A DNA stretch of 14,492 nt from Pseudomonadota bacterium (GTDB lineage Bacteria > Pseudomonadota > Alphaproteobacteria > Rickettsiales > SXRF01): the NCBI GenBank assembly GCA_028873275.1, contig JAGWLJ010000008.1:1-14492 (forward strand). The letters run 5' to 3'. Shown piece by piece: positions 6,681-14,323 of this stretch. Within the stretch, counting starts at the first letter, position 1, and every line of letters starts with the position of its first letter. The notes beneath the pieces are model-generated. The model was not told the origin of the DNA and did not search any database. It saw only the letters and a list, made by a program, of their open reading frames with translations. Position numbers and translations under genes: made by a program.

Positions 6681-6840
6681 TTGTATTTCTGCGCAGTAGC
6701 TGTATATAAACCTTTGGGGCTGCTTCAGGCAGCCTTTGCTGTCATAGCAGATACGGGCGAGAGCGGCCCGCCGCCTGGGCAAGCCCCACGGCGGATATAA
6801 TAAAATAGCTCCGGGCGTATGCGCTCGTTATGTTTGGTGA
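6681..6840 (+). promoter_or_regulatory. Promoter and structured leader before tRNA-fMet
   Basis: TTGTAT (6681-6686) and TATATA (6703-6708) are 16 bases apart, predicting a start near 6715. A second -10-like TATAAT lies at 6796-6801, 40 bases before the tRNA, without a good -35. Between them are a GGCTGC/GCAGCC hairpin and a CCGCC-TGGG/CCCA-CGGCGG hairpin. The upper part may be a processed leader; no protein is encoded. Confidence 0.35.
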
Positions 6841-7150
<310 letters not shown>

Positions 7151-7558
7151 ATCCGGCGATAAGGTTGTATTTCTAGTGGCGCTTATAGCGGGTACCGGCG
7201 CCAGAAAGCATTAACACTGGTACGGCGGCATGCTGGGGAAAACCGAGTCGTCGGATGTAAGATACCCGCCTCTAATACCGCATCGTAATGCGCATCTGGC
7301 CGGCGGTGGGTATGTGTTCCTTACTTTACGTCACTGCATCGAATAAAGGATGTTTATAATTCAAAAGCCAGACACAGATTTCTACGCCAAATGGGATAAA
7401 AAATCCCCGTTAGAAACGGCTATAAGTTGTAAATATAACAGGGAGGCTTTAAAATTGCTCCCAGAGCCAGTTTCAGAAGATTTTTGCTGTTGTATCTTAG
7501 CTCTGCCTCTAAGTAGCCTCTGATAGCCGGGAGCAGCCGTATCTGTCCCAAAAGCGTT
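7151..7558. other. Gene-free stretch inside the first element
   Basis: No open frame here resembles a protein. It probably contains decayed recombinase sequence at its left. At 7393-7446 lies a minus-strand CCTCCCTGTTATA followed by a weak hairpin (CCGTT/AACGG, 7419-7407) and six T (7403-7398 region). An inverted TGCTCCC/GGGAGCA pair lies at 7456-7462 and 7529-7535. Confidence 0.5.
7393..7446 (-). ncRNA. Possible RNA 3' end with anti-Shine-Dalgarno motif
   Basis: On the minus strand CCTCCCTGTTATA (7446-7434) is identical over 13 bases to the candidate small RNA at 4443-4431. It too is followed by a hairpin and T-run, though the stem has only five pairs. It lies about 110 bases after the stop of the membrane protein gene and could be that gene's 3' UTR. 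Confidence 0.3.
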
Positions 7559-8380
7559 TTAAATGCTGTTGCGCCTGTAGGGGGCGCCGTGACTGCCAGC
7601 TCGCTTCGAGGTGAATGAGATGCAGATTATCATGAATACCGCGATGACAGCGGAGGAGGTAAAGCGGCTCAGATCAAGCCCACCGTGGTCAAGTGGCTTG
7701 GTAAGAATATCGCCCAGCGTGGCGCCAAGAGGGCGGGTTAGAATAAAGGCTGTCCAAAACAATAGTGTATGGGAAAGGCGGGTAAAGTAATACGCTGCGG
7801 CGATTAATAACAGCGCTGCCCCAAACGCCAATGCTCCTCCTTCATATCCGAGCCCGGACGTGTCGGCCAGGAAATCGCCTAGCGCCGTACCAAGAGTATT
7901 CGAGAAAAGGATGGTGATCCAATAAAAGGTTTCCACTTTGGGCGACGAAATAGCGTTGACCGATACTGATCCTGTGGAGTAGCGCCAGAGCGCCAGCGTA
8001 AACATCAGCAAGGCAAACAAAATAAGCGAACCGCCGATATATCCAATCCCCATAGAGCGCGTGGCGAAATCCGCCATAGTGGTGCCGACTGTGGTCGTGG
8101 CAACAATCACTGTCCAATACAGAAATGGGTGAAAACCTTTAGCAGACACTTGCGCTATCACTGCTGCGATGAAGAATACTGCAAAAATACCGGTAGCAAC
8201 GGCATAACCGAGGTTCATGGACATGGATAAAGCGTCCCCACCTGTCTCGCCGAGCGTGGTAGCGGCGATCTTAATAATCCAGAAGGCTAGCGTAACCTGA
8301 GGGACTTTATTGGCTCGTTCTATGTTCATTGGAGAAACCATTTGAATATTATCCGTTTTAGCTAAATGCCGGAAAGACAT
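7559..8380 (-). CDS. Four-repeat integral membrane protein (COG4705-like)
   Basis: A 273-residue hydrophobic protein with about eight membrane segments. Four internal repeats are marked by TLGETGGD (residues 42-49), TVGTTMAD (97-104), TLGTALGD (162-169) and PLGATLGD (218-224). The first three are each followed by a GY(G/A)-type glycine motif such as LGYAVATGIF or GLGYEGGALAF. This arrangement matches COG4705, a group of uncharacterised membrane-anchored proteins; no transport substrate is known. The start is uncertain: ATG at 8380, or ATG at 8338 or 8329 (residues 15 and 18). None has a Shine-Dalgarno sequence, and the first repeat begins only after residue 25, so a later start would cost nothing. 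It lies in visibly AT-richer DNA between the recombinase remnant and the first 94-bp repeat, so it looks like cargo of the first element. Confidence 0.8.
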   Translation of the reverse strand: MSFRHLAKTDNIQMVSPMNIERANKVPQVTLAFWIIKIAATTLGETGGDALSMSMNLGYAVATGIFAVFFIAAVIAQVSAKGFHPFLYWTVIVATTTVGTTMADFATRSMGIGYIGGSLILFALLMFTLALWRYSTGSVSVNAISSPKVETFYWITILFSNTLGTALGDFLADTSGLGYEGGALAFGAALLLIAAAYYFTRLSHTLLFWTAFILTRPLGATLGDILTKPLDHGGLDLSRFTSSAVIAVFMIICISFTSKRAGSHGAPYRRNSI

Positions 8381-8490
8381 TACTGCTATAATTATATTAT
8401 CGTTCTTATTCTATATGATAATGGATAAACGTTTATTGAAAGAAATAAGCATGGAGCTGTACTACTACGCAGCGATAGGTAAGGGCTTCC

Positions 8491-8584
8491 TACCCTAATA
8501 TCGTCCCGCTGGCCTTTTATGGGAATCTGCACCACCATCGCTGGCGGTTCATCTTCGGGTTTAAAGTTTGAGCTAAATCGCGCC
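8491..8584. repeat. 94-bp element-end repeat, left copy
   Basis: Aligns without gaps to 14366-14459 in the same orientation, with 18 mismatches by hand count (81 percent). Weaker similarity continues leftward (ATATGATAA at 8413 and near 14337). Twelve of the 18 mismatches fall in one codon phase. On the minus strand both copies encode ARFSSNF, then EPPA, then VQIPIKGQ, then DIRV, with mainly silent changes. No start codon belongs to this copy; a TAG precedes it. It is read as the right end of the first integrated element. Confidence 0.75.
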
Positions 8585-8730
8585 AGCGCGTCCTAAGAAC
8601 TTATTGGCAAATCTAAAAATATTTGCACTTAAAGTTAGAACAAAATCGCATCAGCGCGTCCTTAGAGCTTTTGCAGAATGTATATTGTAGATCGTTTAGT
8701 GTTGGAACCAAATCGCATTCTCGCGATTAT
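8561..8730. repeat. Three degenerate tandem copies of a 41-bp unit
   Basis: Copies at 8561-8601 and 8629-8669 agree at 34 of 41 bases. A third, weaker copy lies at 8695-8730. Spacing is 68 and 66 bases. The core is TTAAAGTTnGAnCnAAATCGC followed in the first two by CAGCGCGTCCT. The first copy overlaps the end of the 94-bp repeat. The rest of 8585-8828 is AT-rich and shows no gene. Confidence 0.65.
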
Positions 8731-8828
8731 TTTTGATAATTTTGCCATACTTTCATGCCTTGTTAATTAAAAATCAATTTTAGGAATATAAATTAAACAA
8801 TTATTATCCTGTAACTAAATGCTCAAGT

Positions 8829-9590
8829 ATGTCCAGGGCAAACACAAAAAAATTAGCATTTTCTAACACCCCGACTATTGAGGCGGTGACAGAGCAGGCA
8901 TTGCGGTTAGCAAGCGAAGAGCAGGCTATTGAGTGGCTGGAGATGCTCGAGCATCATTTTATTGTCTCACGTCATCAGATCGATGAGAAAACCAAGCGCA
9001 AGTCGCTGATCCTCTGGATCAAGGGATACGAAGTCACGAAGGAAGAAAAGGCGAAAGGCTATCTCGGCAATTTTGCTGCCATCACCTATAAACAGGTGAA
9101 CAATAAATGGACGCTGTATCCGACGAAAATGTATGTGGAGTTGGCGCAACATCCGCAGCGCAAATATCAGAACAATGCCAAGCACCCCAATTGGGGGCAT
9201 CCCATACTGCGCAGCATTCAGAAAAAGAAAACCTACGAAACCATAGAAGCAGCAGAGGCCGATCTCATGAAGTTGCATGAGCAGTTCCCCATGGCCTCCA
9301 TCCCCGCAAAGAAACGTTTTTATCTGATGATCTTTAGCCGGGACACGGATCGGAACAAGCCGGTAAAGAAATACGTGTTTGAAATAAAAGTGTTGCCGGA
9401 GGGTGGTTTTTATATCGATTTCAAATTGAATGATTACCAGGCAAAACAAAGCAAACCCGTAAAGCAGGAAAAGGCGAAAAAGCAGGCAGCCAAAACCCGC
9501 ATATTAGACAAGCTTGCTGGAAAAAATATTGAGAAATCATCTGGCTACTTTGCATCCATGGTGGAATTGAAGCGCAAAAAGAAGAAATAA
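8829..9590 (+). CDS. Uncharacterised lysine-rich protein
   Basis: I do not recognise this 253-residue protein. It is mixed alpha/beta, with aromatic-rich strands (KSLILWIKGYEV, AAITYKQVNNKWTLYP, KKRFYLMIFSRDTD, EGGFYIDFKLNDYQ) and two helices rich in Glu and Ala. The last 60 residues are lysine-rich and end in KRKKKK, suggesting nucleic-acid binding or an unstructured tail. There is no signal peptide or membrane segment. The ATG at 8829 has no clear Shine-Dalgarno sequence. It is AT-richer than the operon that follows, like the first element's DNA, so it may have a different origin. It lies just inside the repeat array, on the same strand as the hydrolase-kinase operon, about 195 bases upstream of it. 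Whether it works with that operon is unknown. Confidence 0.7.
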   Translation: MSRANTKKLAFSNTPTIEAVTEQALRLASEEQAIEWLEMLEHHFIVSRHQIDEKTKRKSLILWIKGYEVTKEEKAKGYLGNFAAITYKQVNNKWTLYPTKMYVELAQHPQRKYQNNAKHPNWGHPILRSIQKKKTYETIEAAEADLMKLHEQFPMASIPAKKRFYLMIFSRDTDRNKPVKKYVFEIKVLPEGGFYIDFKLNDYQAKQSKPVKQEKAKKQAAKTRILDKLAGKNIEKSSGYFASMVELKRKKKK

Positions 9591-9785
9591 TTAACGCTTC
9601 GCTATAATTGTCATAAAAAATTCATACCGTTTCTTAGCAAATAGTAATAAGAAGGCTACGTTCCTTGCCATTTCTTTTAGAATTGGCTGAACATGCTTTC
9701 GTCTTACGTCTGTGCCATGCGGCATGGGGAGACTAAAGCGAGATTGCTCTCTTTACGGAGGGCTAAACGACGAAAGGAGCCAGCA

Positions 9786-10649
9786 ATGGCTGCCCGGAAG
9801 CGTTTGATCGTGGACGGGGTCATCATTGACCCCCAAGTCGACTTCATGGACCTGCTTGGATCGGCTCTGCCGGTTGCGGGCGCCGTTGCTGACATGCAGC
9901 GGCTATCAACGATGATCGACCGGATCGGCCCGAAGGTGCGTGACTTCCATGTCACGCTCGATTCGCACCATCCGATCGATGTCGCTCACCCCGGCATGTG
10001 GACGAACAACAAGGGCGAAAGCCCCGCGCCGTTCACCCTAATCCGGTCGGATGACATCCGGTCGGAAATCTGGTTCCCGCGCAACCGTCACGCCAAGCTC
10101 TCGCAGCTCGGCGGACAGACGCTGGAGCAGTACATGATCGGGTACACCCAGGCTCTCGAGGCCGCGGGCAAGTACCTGCTCATGATCTGGCCCGAACACT
10201 GCCTGATCGGCAGTGGTGGGCATGCTGTGCAGGCGGACCTCTTCTCGGCGCTATCGCGCTGGGAAAAGGCCAACTTCGCCAACGTGGACTTCGTGACTAA
10301 GGGCGTCAACCCTTTCACGGAGCACTATGGCGGGCTGATGGCTGAGGTGCCGCTGGCAAGCGATCCCAGCACCGGTCTTAATACCGGCCTGCTGACCGTC
10401 CTGCAGGAAGCGGACATCGTCTTCATCGCGGGGGAGGCTCTCTCTCACTGCGTGATGACGACGGTCAACCAGATTGCGGACAACATCGGAGAGGAGCACG
10501 TCAGGAAGTTTCACATCCTGACGGACTGCTCTTCGCCTGTGCCGCAACCGCCCGGTGGCCCGGATTTTCCGGCCATCGCCAAGGACTGGCTGAAAACCAT
10601 GAAGAAGCGTGGGATGACTCTCACGACTTCGACCGAGTTCTTGGCCTAG
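9786..10649 (+). CDS. Nicotinamidase/isochorismatase-like cysteine hydrolase
   Basis: A 287-residue cysteine hydrolase of the PncA/isochorismatase superfamily. The catalytic triad is D19 (DPQVDF), K172 (TKGVNPFTEHYG) and C222 (GEALSHCV). Probable metal ligands are D59 and H61 (TLDSHH) and H139 (WPEHCLIGSGG). TLDxHHP, WPxHC and the KG...E-Y segment favour nicotinamidase (nicotinamide to nicotinate plus ammonia) over isochorismatase, and fit the longer Pnc1-like forms. The SHC replacing the usual DYC before the nucleophile is a variation, so the substrate is not certain. AAGGAG at 9774-9779 is six bases before the ATG at 9786. An in-frame ATG at 9693 would add a basic segment without a ribosome site and is rejected. 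It is the first gene of the VWA-phosphatase-kinase cluster, 89 bases ahead of the VWA gene. Confidence 0.88.
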   Translation: MAARKRLIVDGVIIDPQVDFMDLLGSALPVAGAVADMQRLSTMIDRIGPKVRDFHVTLDSHHPIDVAHPGMWTNNKGESPAPFTLIRSDDIRSEIWFPRNRHAKLSQLGGQTLEQYMIGYTQALEAAGKYLLMIWPEHCLIGSGGHAVQADLFSALSRWEKANFANVDFVTKGVNPFTEHYGGLMAEVPLASDPSTGLNTGLLTVLQEADIVFIAGEALSHCVMTTVNQIADNIGEEHVRKFHILTDCSSPVPQPPGGPDFPAIAKDWLKTMKKRGMTLTTSTEFLA

Positions 10650-10669
10650 GAGCGTTTCCTTGGCCTTAA

Positions 10670-10695
10670 GCACGCGGAAAATCGTTTCCGCGTGC
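10670..10695 (+). terminator. Perfect hairpin between hydrolase and VWA genes
   Basis: GCACGCGGAAA (10670-10680), loop ATCG, TTTCCGCGTGC (10685-10695): eleven perfect base pairs. The following GGTTCTTGTTCC is only moderately T-rich. It may be a partial terminator or a processing/stability element that sets gene ratios. Confidence 0.6.
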
Positions 10696-10738
10696 GGTTC
10701 TTGTTCCGAGTCTCTTTCTCATGAAAGGAGGCATCACA

Positions 10739-11521
10739 ATGCCTCGTCTCGTGGATGACAACATGGAACAGCATCGGATCGCCGGAGGCAACTTCGGCTT
10801 CACCGGTGCGAGAATCGATCATCTGGGGGCGACCGAGTACACGCTTGTCGACATCGACGTCGATGTGACCGGCAGTGTGTGTGACTTCGCCGACGAACTT
10901 CGCAAGATGCTCGTCACCGCCGTTACGGCCTGCAAGAAGTCGCCTCGCAGCGACAACTTGCTGGTCCGCGTCGCGCTGTTCTCAACGTCGCTCGGGATTC
11001 GTGAGCTGCACGGCTTCAAGCCGCTCAGCGAAATCAATCCCGACGACTACCCGCAGTTCGACCCGTGCGGCGGCACCAACCTGTTTGATGCCAACTACAC
11101 CGGCATCGGTGCATTGGTGGACTATGGCAGCCAGCTGGCGACCAACGATTTTTTGGTGAATGCGATCCACTTCGGCATCACGGACGGGGACAATAACTCG
11201 TCCCTGGCCACGCCGAGGATGATCGCCCAGAAAGTCGCAGAAGCCCGCAAAGGCGAGAAGCTCGAAAGCATCCTCACCATCCTCATCGGCATCAATGCCG
11301 ACGGAATGGCGGATCCTTACGGGCCGAACGCCGGCAAGACCATCAGTCAGCTACTGGAAGAGTACAAGGCGGATGCCGAACTCGACCGGTACATCAACGC
11401 GGGTGATGCAACTCCCGGCAAGCTCGCGAAGCTTGCCGCGTTCGTCAGTCGCTCGGTGAGTTCGCAGTCGCAGGCGCTGGGTACGGGCGGTCCGTCCCAG
11501 CAGATCGATCCCACCATCTAG
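10739..11521 (+). CDS. TerY-like von Willebrand factor A protein
   Basis: A 260-residue soluble VWA protein. The metal-ion-dependent adhesion site is complete: D42, T44 and S46 in DVTGS, T113 in CGGTNLFD, and D149 in ITDGDNN. It should therefore bind a divalent metal and a partner carboxylate. VWA proteins next to a PP2C and a kinase are the TerY component of the TerY-P triad described for Ter stress systems, where TerY is thought to be the scaffold or target. The zinc-binding C-terminal domain of some TerY proteins is missing; the tail (about 232-260) is Ser- and Gln-rich and probably flexible, a possible phosphorylation region. The start at 10739 follows AAAGGAGG (10724-10731) by seven bases; an ATG at 10721 overlaps that site and is rejected. 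Hairpins lie on both sides of the gene. Confidence 0.88.
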   Translation: MPRLVDDNMEQHRIAGGNFGFTGARIDHLGATEYTLVDIDVDVTGSVCDFADELRKMLVTAVTACKKSPRSDNLLVRVALFSTSLGIRELHGFKPLSEINPDDYPQFDPCGGTNLFDANYTGIGALVDYGSQLATNDFLVNAIHFGITDGDNNSSLATPRMIAQKVAEARKGEKLESILTILIGINADGMADPYGPNAGKTISQLLEEYKADAELDRYINAGDATPGKLAKLAAFVSRSVSSQSQALGTGGPSQQIDPTI

Positions 11522-11550
11522 CCTCGGCTAGGCGGCGGGTGAGATGTCTA

Positions 11551-11587
11551 AAGAAGGGGCAGGGTTCAAAAAACCCTGTCCCTTCTT
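11551..11587 (+). terminator. Terminator-like hairpin between VWA and phosphatase genes
   Basis: Bases 11551-11566 pair with 11572-11587 over 16 base pairs (one G-U) around a five-base loop. TTCTTTTCC occurs at the end of the right arm and beyond it. It looks like an intrinsic terminator or attenuator placed 30 bases after the VWA stop codon and 23 bases before the PP2C start. Confidence 0.7.
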
Positions 11588-11609
11588 TTCCTTGAGAAAG
11601 GAGGAGATG

Positions 11610-12488
11610 ATGATCCTTCACACGGATCATTACTTCAGCATTGGCCAGGCGCATCTCGGCCAGGGCAGTCCTTGCCAGGACTTTGCCCTGTCGGACGTGC
11701 ATGGGGATACGGCTTTCGCTATCGTGGCGGACGGCTGTTCCACCGGTGGCCTGACGGATGTCGGCTCACGAGTCATTGCGCTTTCGACGGCGCAGGCGAT
11801 TCGCGAGTGTGTCGGCAATCAGCCCTGGGATAAAACCCGCAGGCTGATCGCCACGCAGCAACAAGCAACGATGATCTCGTCGCGCCGCATGCTCGGACTG
11901 AACCAGCAGGACATGCTGGCGACGTGCGTGTATGCGCTTCTGTCTCCCAAGGGCGGATTCGTCCACCTGCAAGGGGATGGAGTGGTTGCCTTCAAGCATC
12001 GTGACGGACATATCCGTATGTCCCGTTACGACTGGGCAAACAACATGCCCGCGTATCTCGCATACGCTGAAGACAATTATGCGGCATTCATCGCCGCTCA
12101 GGGAGGCGACGTTCAGGCTTTCAATCTATCGCTTGAAGGTTGGACGTACACTTCTCAGCACGGCATCGGAAGGGAGCCGTTCCGGGATACCTTTTCTATC
12201 GAGAAAGGCGTCGCCGGAATAGCGATAGCCATTTCGCAGGCCTGGCTGGAAAATCTGGAATTCATCGCCGTTTTCACCGACGGTGTGACCCAGATCGAAA
12301 ACCAGGACTGGAAACAGGCGGTCGTCGACCTCCTGGCGTTCAAGAACGTCGCCGGAGAATTCGCCAAGCGGCGGATGATCCGGCACATCAAGGACGTTCA
12401 GAAATCGGGAAAAGGCCCGATCGACGACATCGCCTACGCGGTCATCCGCGTGCAACCGGAGGAGGTGCCCAGTGCAGCTCAGCCGTAG
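11610..12488 (+). CDS. PP2C-family protein serine/threonine phosphatase
   Basis: A 292-residue metal-dependent phosphatase of the PP2C_2 type. Metal-binding motifs are present in order: Q23-D24 in CQDFA, D41-G42 in VADGCS, the G122-D123-G124 turn, FTDGV with D224, and the terminal D272-D273 in IDDIAY. It should reverse phosphorylation by the kinase encoded next. The start at 11610 is five bases after AGGAGG (11599-11604). An ATG at 11607 is only two bases away, and a much earlier ATG at 11544 would translate the hairpin and is unlikely. The gene ends 17 bases inside the kinase gene, so the two are probably translationally coupled and made in similar amounts. Confidence 0.9.
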   Translation: MILHTDHYFSIGQAHLGQGSPCQDFALSDVHGDTAFAIVADGCSTGGLTDVGSRVIALSTAQAIRECVGNQPWDKTRRLIATQQQATMISSRRMLGLNQQDMLATCVYALLSPKGGFVHLQGDGVVAFKHRDGHIRMSRYDWANNMPAYLAYAEDNYAAFIAAQGGDVQAFNLSLEGWTYTSQHGIGREPFRDTFSIEKGVAGIAIAISQAWLENLEFIAVFTDGVTQIENQDWKQAVVDLLAFKNVAGEFAKRRMIRHIKDVQKSGKGPIDDIAYAVIRVQPEEVPSAAQP

Positions 12489-14208
12489 CACGCAGTTCAC
12501 GCTCGAGGGAAAGGGTGTCATTACCCTGACCCCCAATGATCACGTCGCCACTGGCGGCGAAGGCAGCATCTACCGCAAGGCCGGTACGGTTGTAAAGCTG
12601 TATACCGACCCGAAGAAGATGCGGAAGGATGGCATGTCTGAAAAGGTGCGCCTGCTTTCGCAGCTGGATCATCCGTTCATCGTGACGCCAAAAGGCATTG
12701 TCCTTGGCAGCAGGGATGAGCCTCTCGGTTTCTACATGAACTGGGTGGAAGGCGAGCCGCTGTCTCGCATCTTCACGAATGACTTCCGTCAACGTGAAGG
12801 CTTTACGGACGGCAATGCCTCGCAATTGGTGGATGGAATGCGGCAAGTGGTTCTGTTTGCGCACGATCATGATGCTATCATGGTCGACGCCAACGAACTC
12901 AACTGGCTCTGCATCCTCCATGGCAGACGTAAGTCTCCGGAGCCTCGCGTCATCGACGTGGACTCCTGGGCAATCGGCAGATGGCCAGCAAAGGTCATCA
13001 TGCCGTCGATCCGTGATTATCATACGCAGGGATTCACTCACGCGAGTGACTGGTTCTCGGCAGCGGTGGTTTGGTTCCAGATCTATACCGGCATTCACCC
13101 CTACAAGGGTGGACTCGACGGATATAAGCCGGCGGAACTGGAGCGGCGCATGAAAGACAGCGCTTCGGTGTTTACACCGGGCGTGCGTCTCAATCATGCG
13201 GTGCGGGATTTCAAGTGCATACCCGCCAAGCTGCGTATGTGGTTCGAAGCCACATTCCAGCATGGCGAGCGCACCATCCCGCCATCGCCATTCGATACGA
13301 CAACGATCGCTCCCAAGGCGGCCGTGGTCAGCCGGATGGTGTCGATGGTGACCGGCCTGCTGGTCTATGACCGGCTGTATCTGGCGTCATCTAAAGACCC
13401 TGCCGTGCGGATTTTCCCGTGCGGCGTGGTTCTGCTGCAATCGGGCAGGCTCTACGACCTGGCTGCCAAGCGCGTCATTGGGACTGTGAAATCTCCGGCG
13501 AGCGAGGTGGTGCAGGCCGACGGCTACTGGCTGGTGGCAGATCACGATGGAAGCGATTTTGTATTCTCGTGCATCAACAGCACAAGCCTCCAAAAGCAAG
13601 AGCTCATGCTCATGCTCAAGGGGCATCGGCTGGTGCGCTACGAGAACCGCCTCTTTCTGGTCACCGACCAGGGGCTGACGGAGTTGCTGCTCAAGCATTT
13701 GGGCAAGCCGATTCTTACCATCGGCCAGACGTGGGGAGCCATGCTCAATTCCACGAAATGGCTCGATGGCGTCGGCGTGCAGCAAGGGCTGGGCGCAACG
13801 TACCTGATCGCTCCCTTCGCGGACAAGGCCTGCGCACATGTGCGGGTCAAGGAGCTCGATGGCTTTACGCCTGTGGCAGCGAAGGCGGGCAACCGCTTCA
13901 TCGCCGTCATGTGCGTGGATGCTTCCGGCGAATACCGGAAATTCGAGCTGTCCATGTCCAAAGACTACAGCACCTACAAGCTGTGGCAGGGCGGGGCTGA
14001 AAGCCCTGAACTCAACCTTGCCATCCTGCCCAAGGGTGTTGCAGCGATTATTGTCGAGGATACGAAGCTTCATCTCTTCGTTCCGAGCAGTAGTACGCTG
14101 AAAAAAGTCGAGGACAAGGATATCACCACTGCCATGATCCTGGGCAACTGGGGTGATACGGTTGTGTACCTCCAGGGCGGCAACGTCTGGAGCGTCCACA
14201 TGAAGTAG
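12472..14208 (+). CDS. Ser/Thr-type protein kinase with beta-rich C-terminal domain
   Basis: A 578-residue cytoplasmic kinase. The N-terminal domain (about 20-270) has the glycine loop ATGGEGSIYR (26-35), the ATP-site lysine K42 in VVKLY, the hinge GFYMNWVEGEPL, the catalytic loop VDANELN with D139 and N144, the metal-binding IDVDSW (161-166), and ASDWFSAAVVWFQIYTGIHPYKG (191-213) for helix F. The HRD motif is replaced by MVD, as can occur in TerY-P-type kinases; the Asp and Asn needed for catalysis remain. Residues 280-578 are beta-rich, with recurring short strands (LLVYDRLYLAS, GRLYDLA, GYWLVADHDGS, ENRLFLVTDQG, TVVYLQGGNVWSV), probably a six- or seven-bladed propeller sensor. No membrane segment is seen. 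GTG at 12472 follows GGAGGAGG (12458-12465) by six bases and overlaps the phosphatase gene. Confidence 0.88.
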   Translation: MQLSRSTQFTLEGKGVITLTPNDHVATGGEGSIYRKAGTVVKLYTDPKKMRKDGMSEKVRLLSQLDHPFIVTPKGIVLGSRDEPLGFYMNWVEGEPLSRIFTNDFRQREGFTDGNASQLVDGMRQVVLFAHDHDAIMVDANELNWLCILHGRRKSPEPRVIDVDSWAIGRWPAKVIMPSIRDYHTQGFTHASDWFSAAVVWFQIYTGIHPYKGGLDGYKPAELERRMKDSASVFTPGVRLNHAVRDFKCIPAKLRMWFEATFQHGERTIPPSPFDTTTIAPKAAVVSRMVSMVTGLLVYDRLYLASSKDPAVRIFPCGVVLLQSGRLYDLAAKRVIGTVKSPASEVVQADGYWLVADHDGSDFVFSCINSTSLQKQELMLMLKGHRLVRYENRLFLVTDQGLTELLLKHLGKPILTIGQTWGAMLNSTKWLDGVGVQQGLGATYLIAPFADKACAHVRVKELDGFTPVAAKAGNRFIAVMCVDASGEYRKFELSMSKDYSTYKLWQGGAESPELNLAILPKGVAAIIVEDTKLHLFVPSSSTLKKVEDKDITTAMILGNWGDTVVYLQGGNVWSVHMK

Positions 14209-14243
14209 AAATCCTGATCGGCTGAAAGTCGTTCAGGTAGGAG

Positions 14244-14275
14244 AACCTCGGGAGCAATCCCGAGGTTTTTCTTTT
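14244..14275 (+). terminator. Intrinsic terminator after the kinase gene
   Basis: AACCTCGGG (14244-14252), loop AGCAAT, CCCGAGGTT (14259-14267), then TTTCTTTT. Nine base pairs with a good U-tail, 36 bases after the kinase stop codon. It closes the hydrolase-VWA-phosphatase-kinase cluster. Confidence 0.92.
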
Positions 14276-14323
14276 AAGCCATTGATCAATTAGCATTATA
14301 ATTGCAACAAAACATTAATGCTC

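Noticed and set aside
8519..8596. Plus-strand MGICT... peptide frame in the 94-bp repeat
   Set aside because: Short, and it shares the wobble phase with the minus-strand frame, which is continuous with a recombinase-like end; kept only as an alternative.
9693..9785. Upstream start for the cysteine hydrolase
   Set aside because: The 31 extra residues are basic and unlike the family; AAGGAG is placed for the ATG at 9786.
11544..11609. Upstream start for the phosphatase
   Set aside because: It would translate the 16-pair hairpin and has no ribosome site; the ATG at 11610 has AGGAGG at good spacing and a normal PP2C N-terminus.
9786..14208. Complete tellurite-resistance (ter) operon
   Set aside because: Only the TerY-P triad is seen; no TerC, TerD, TerZ or TerB-like product is in the window.
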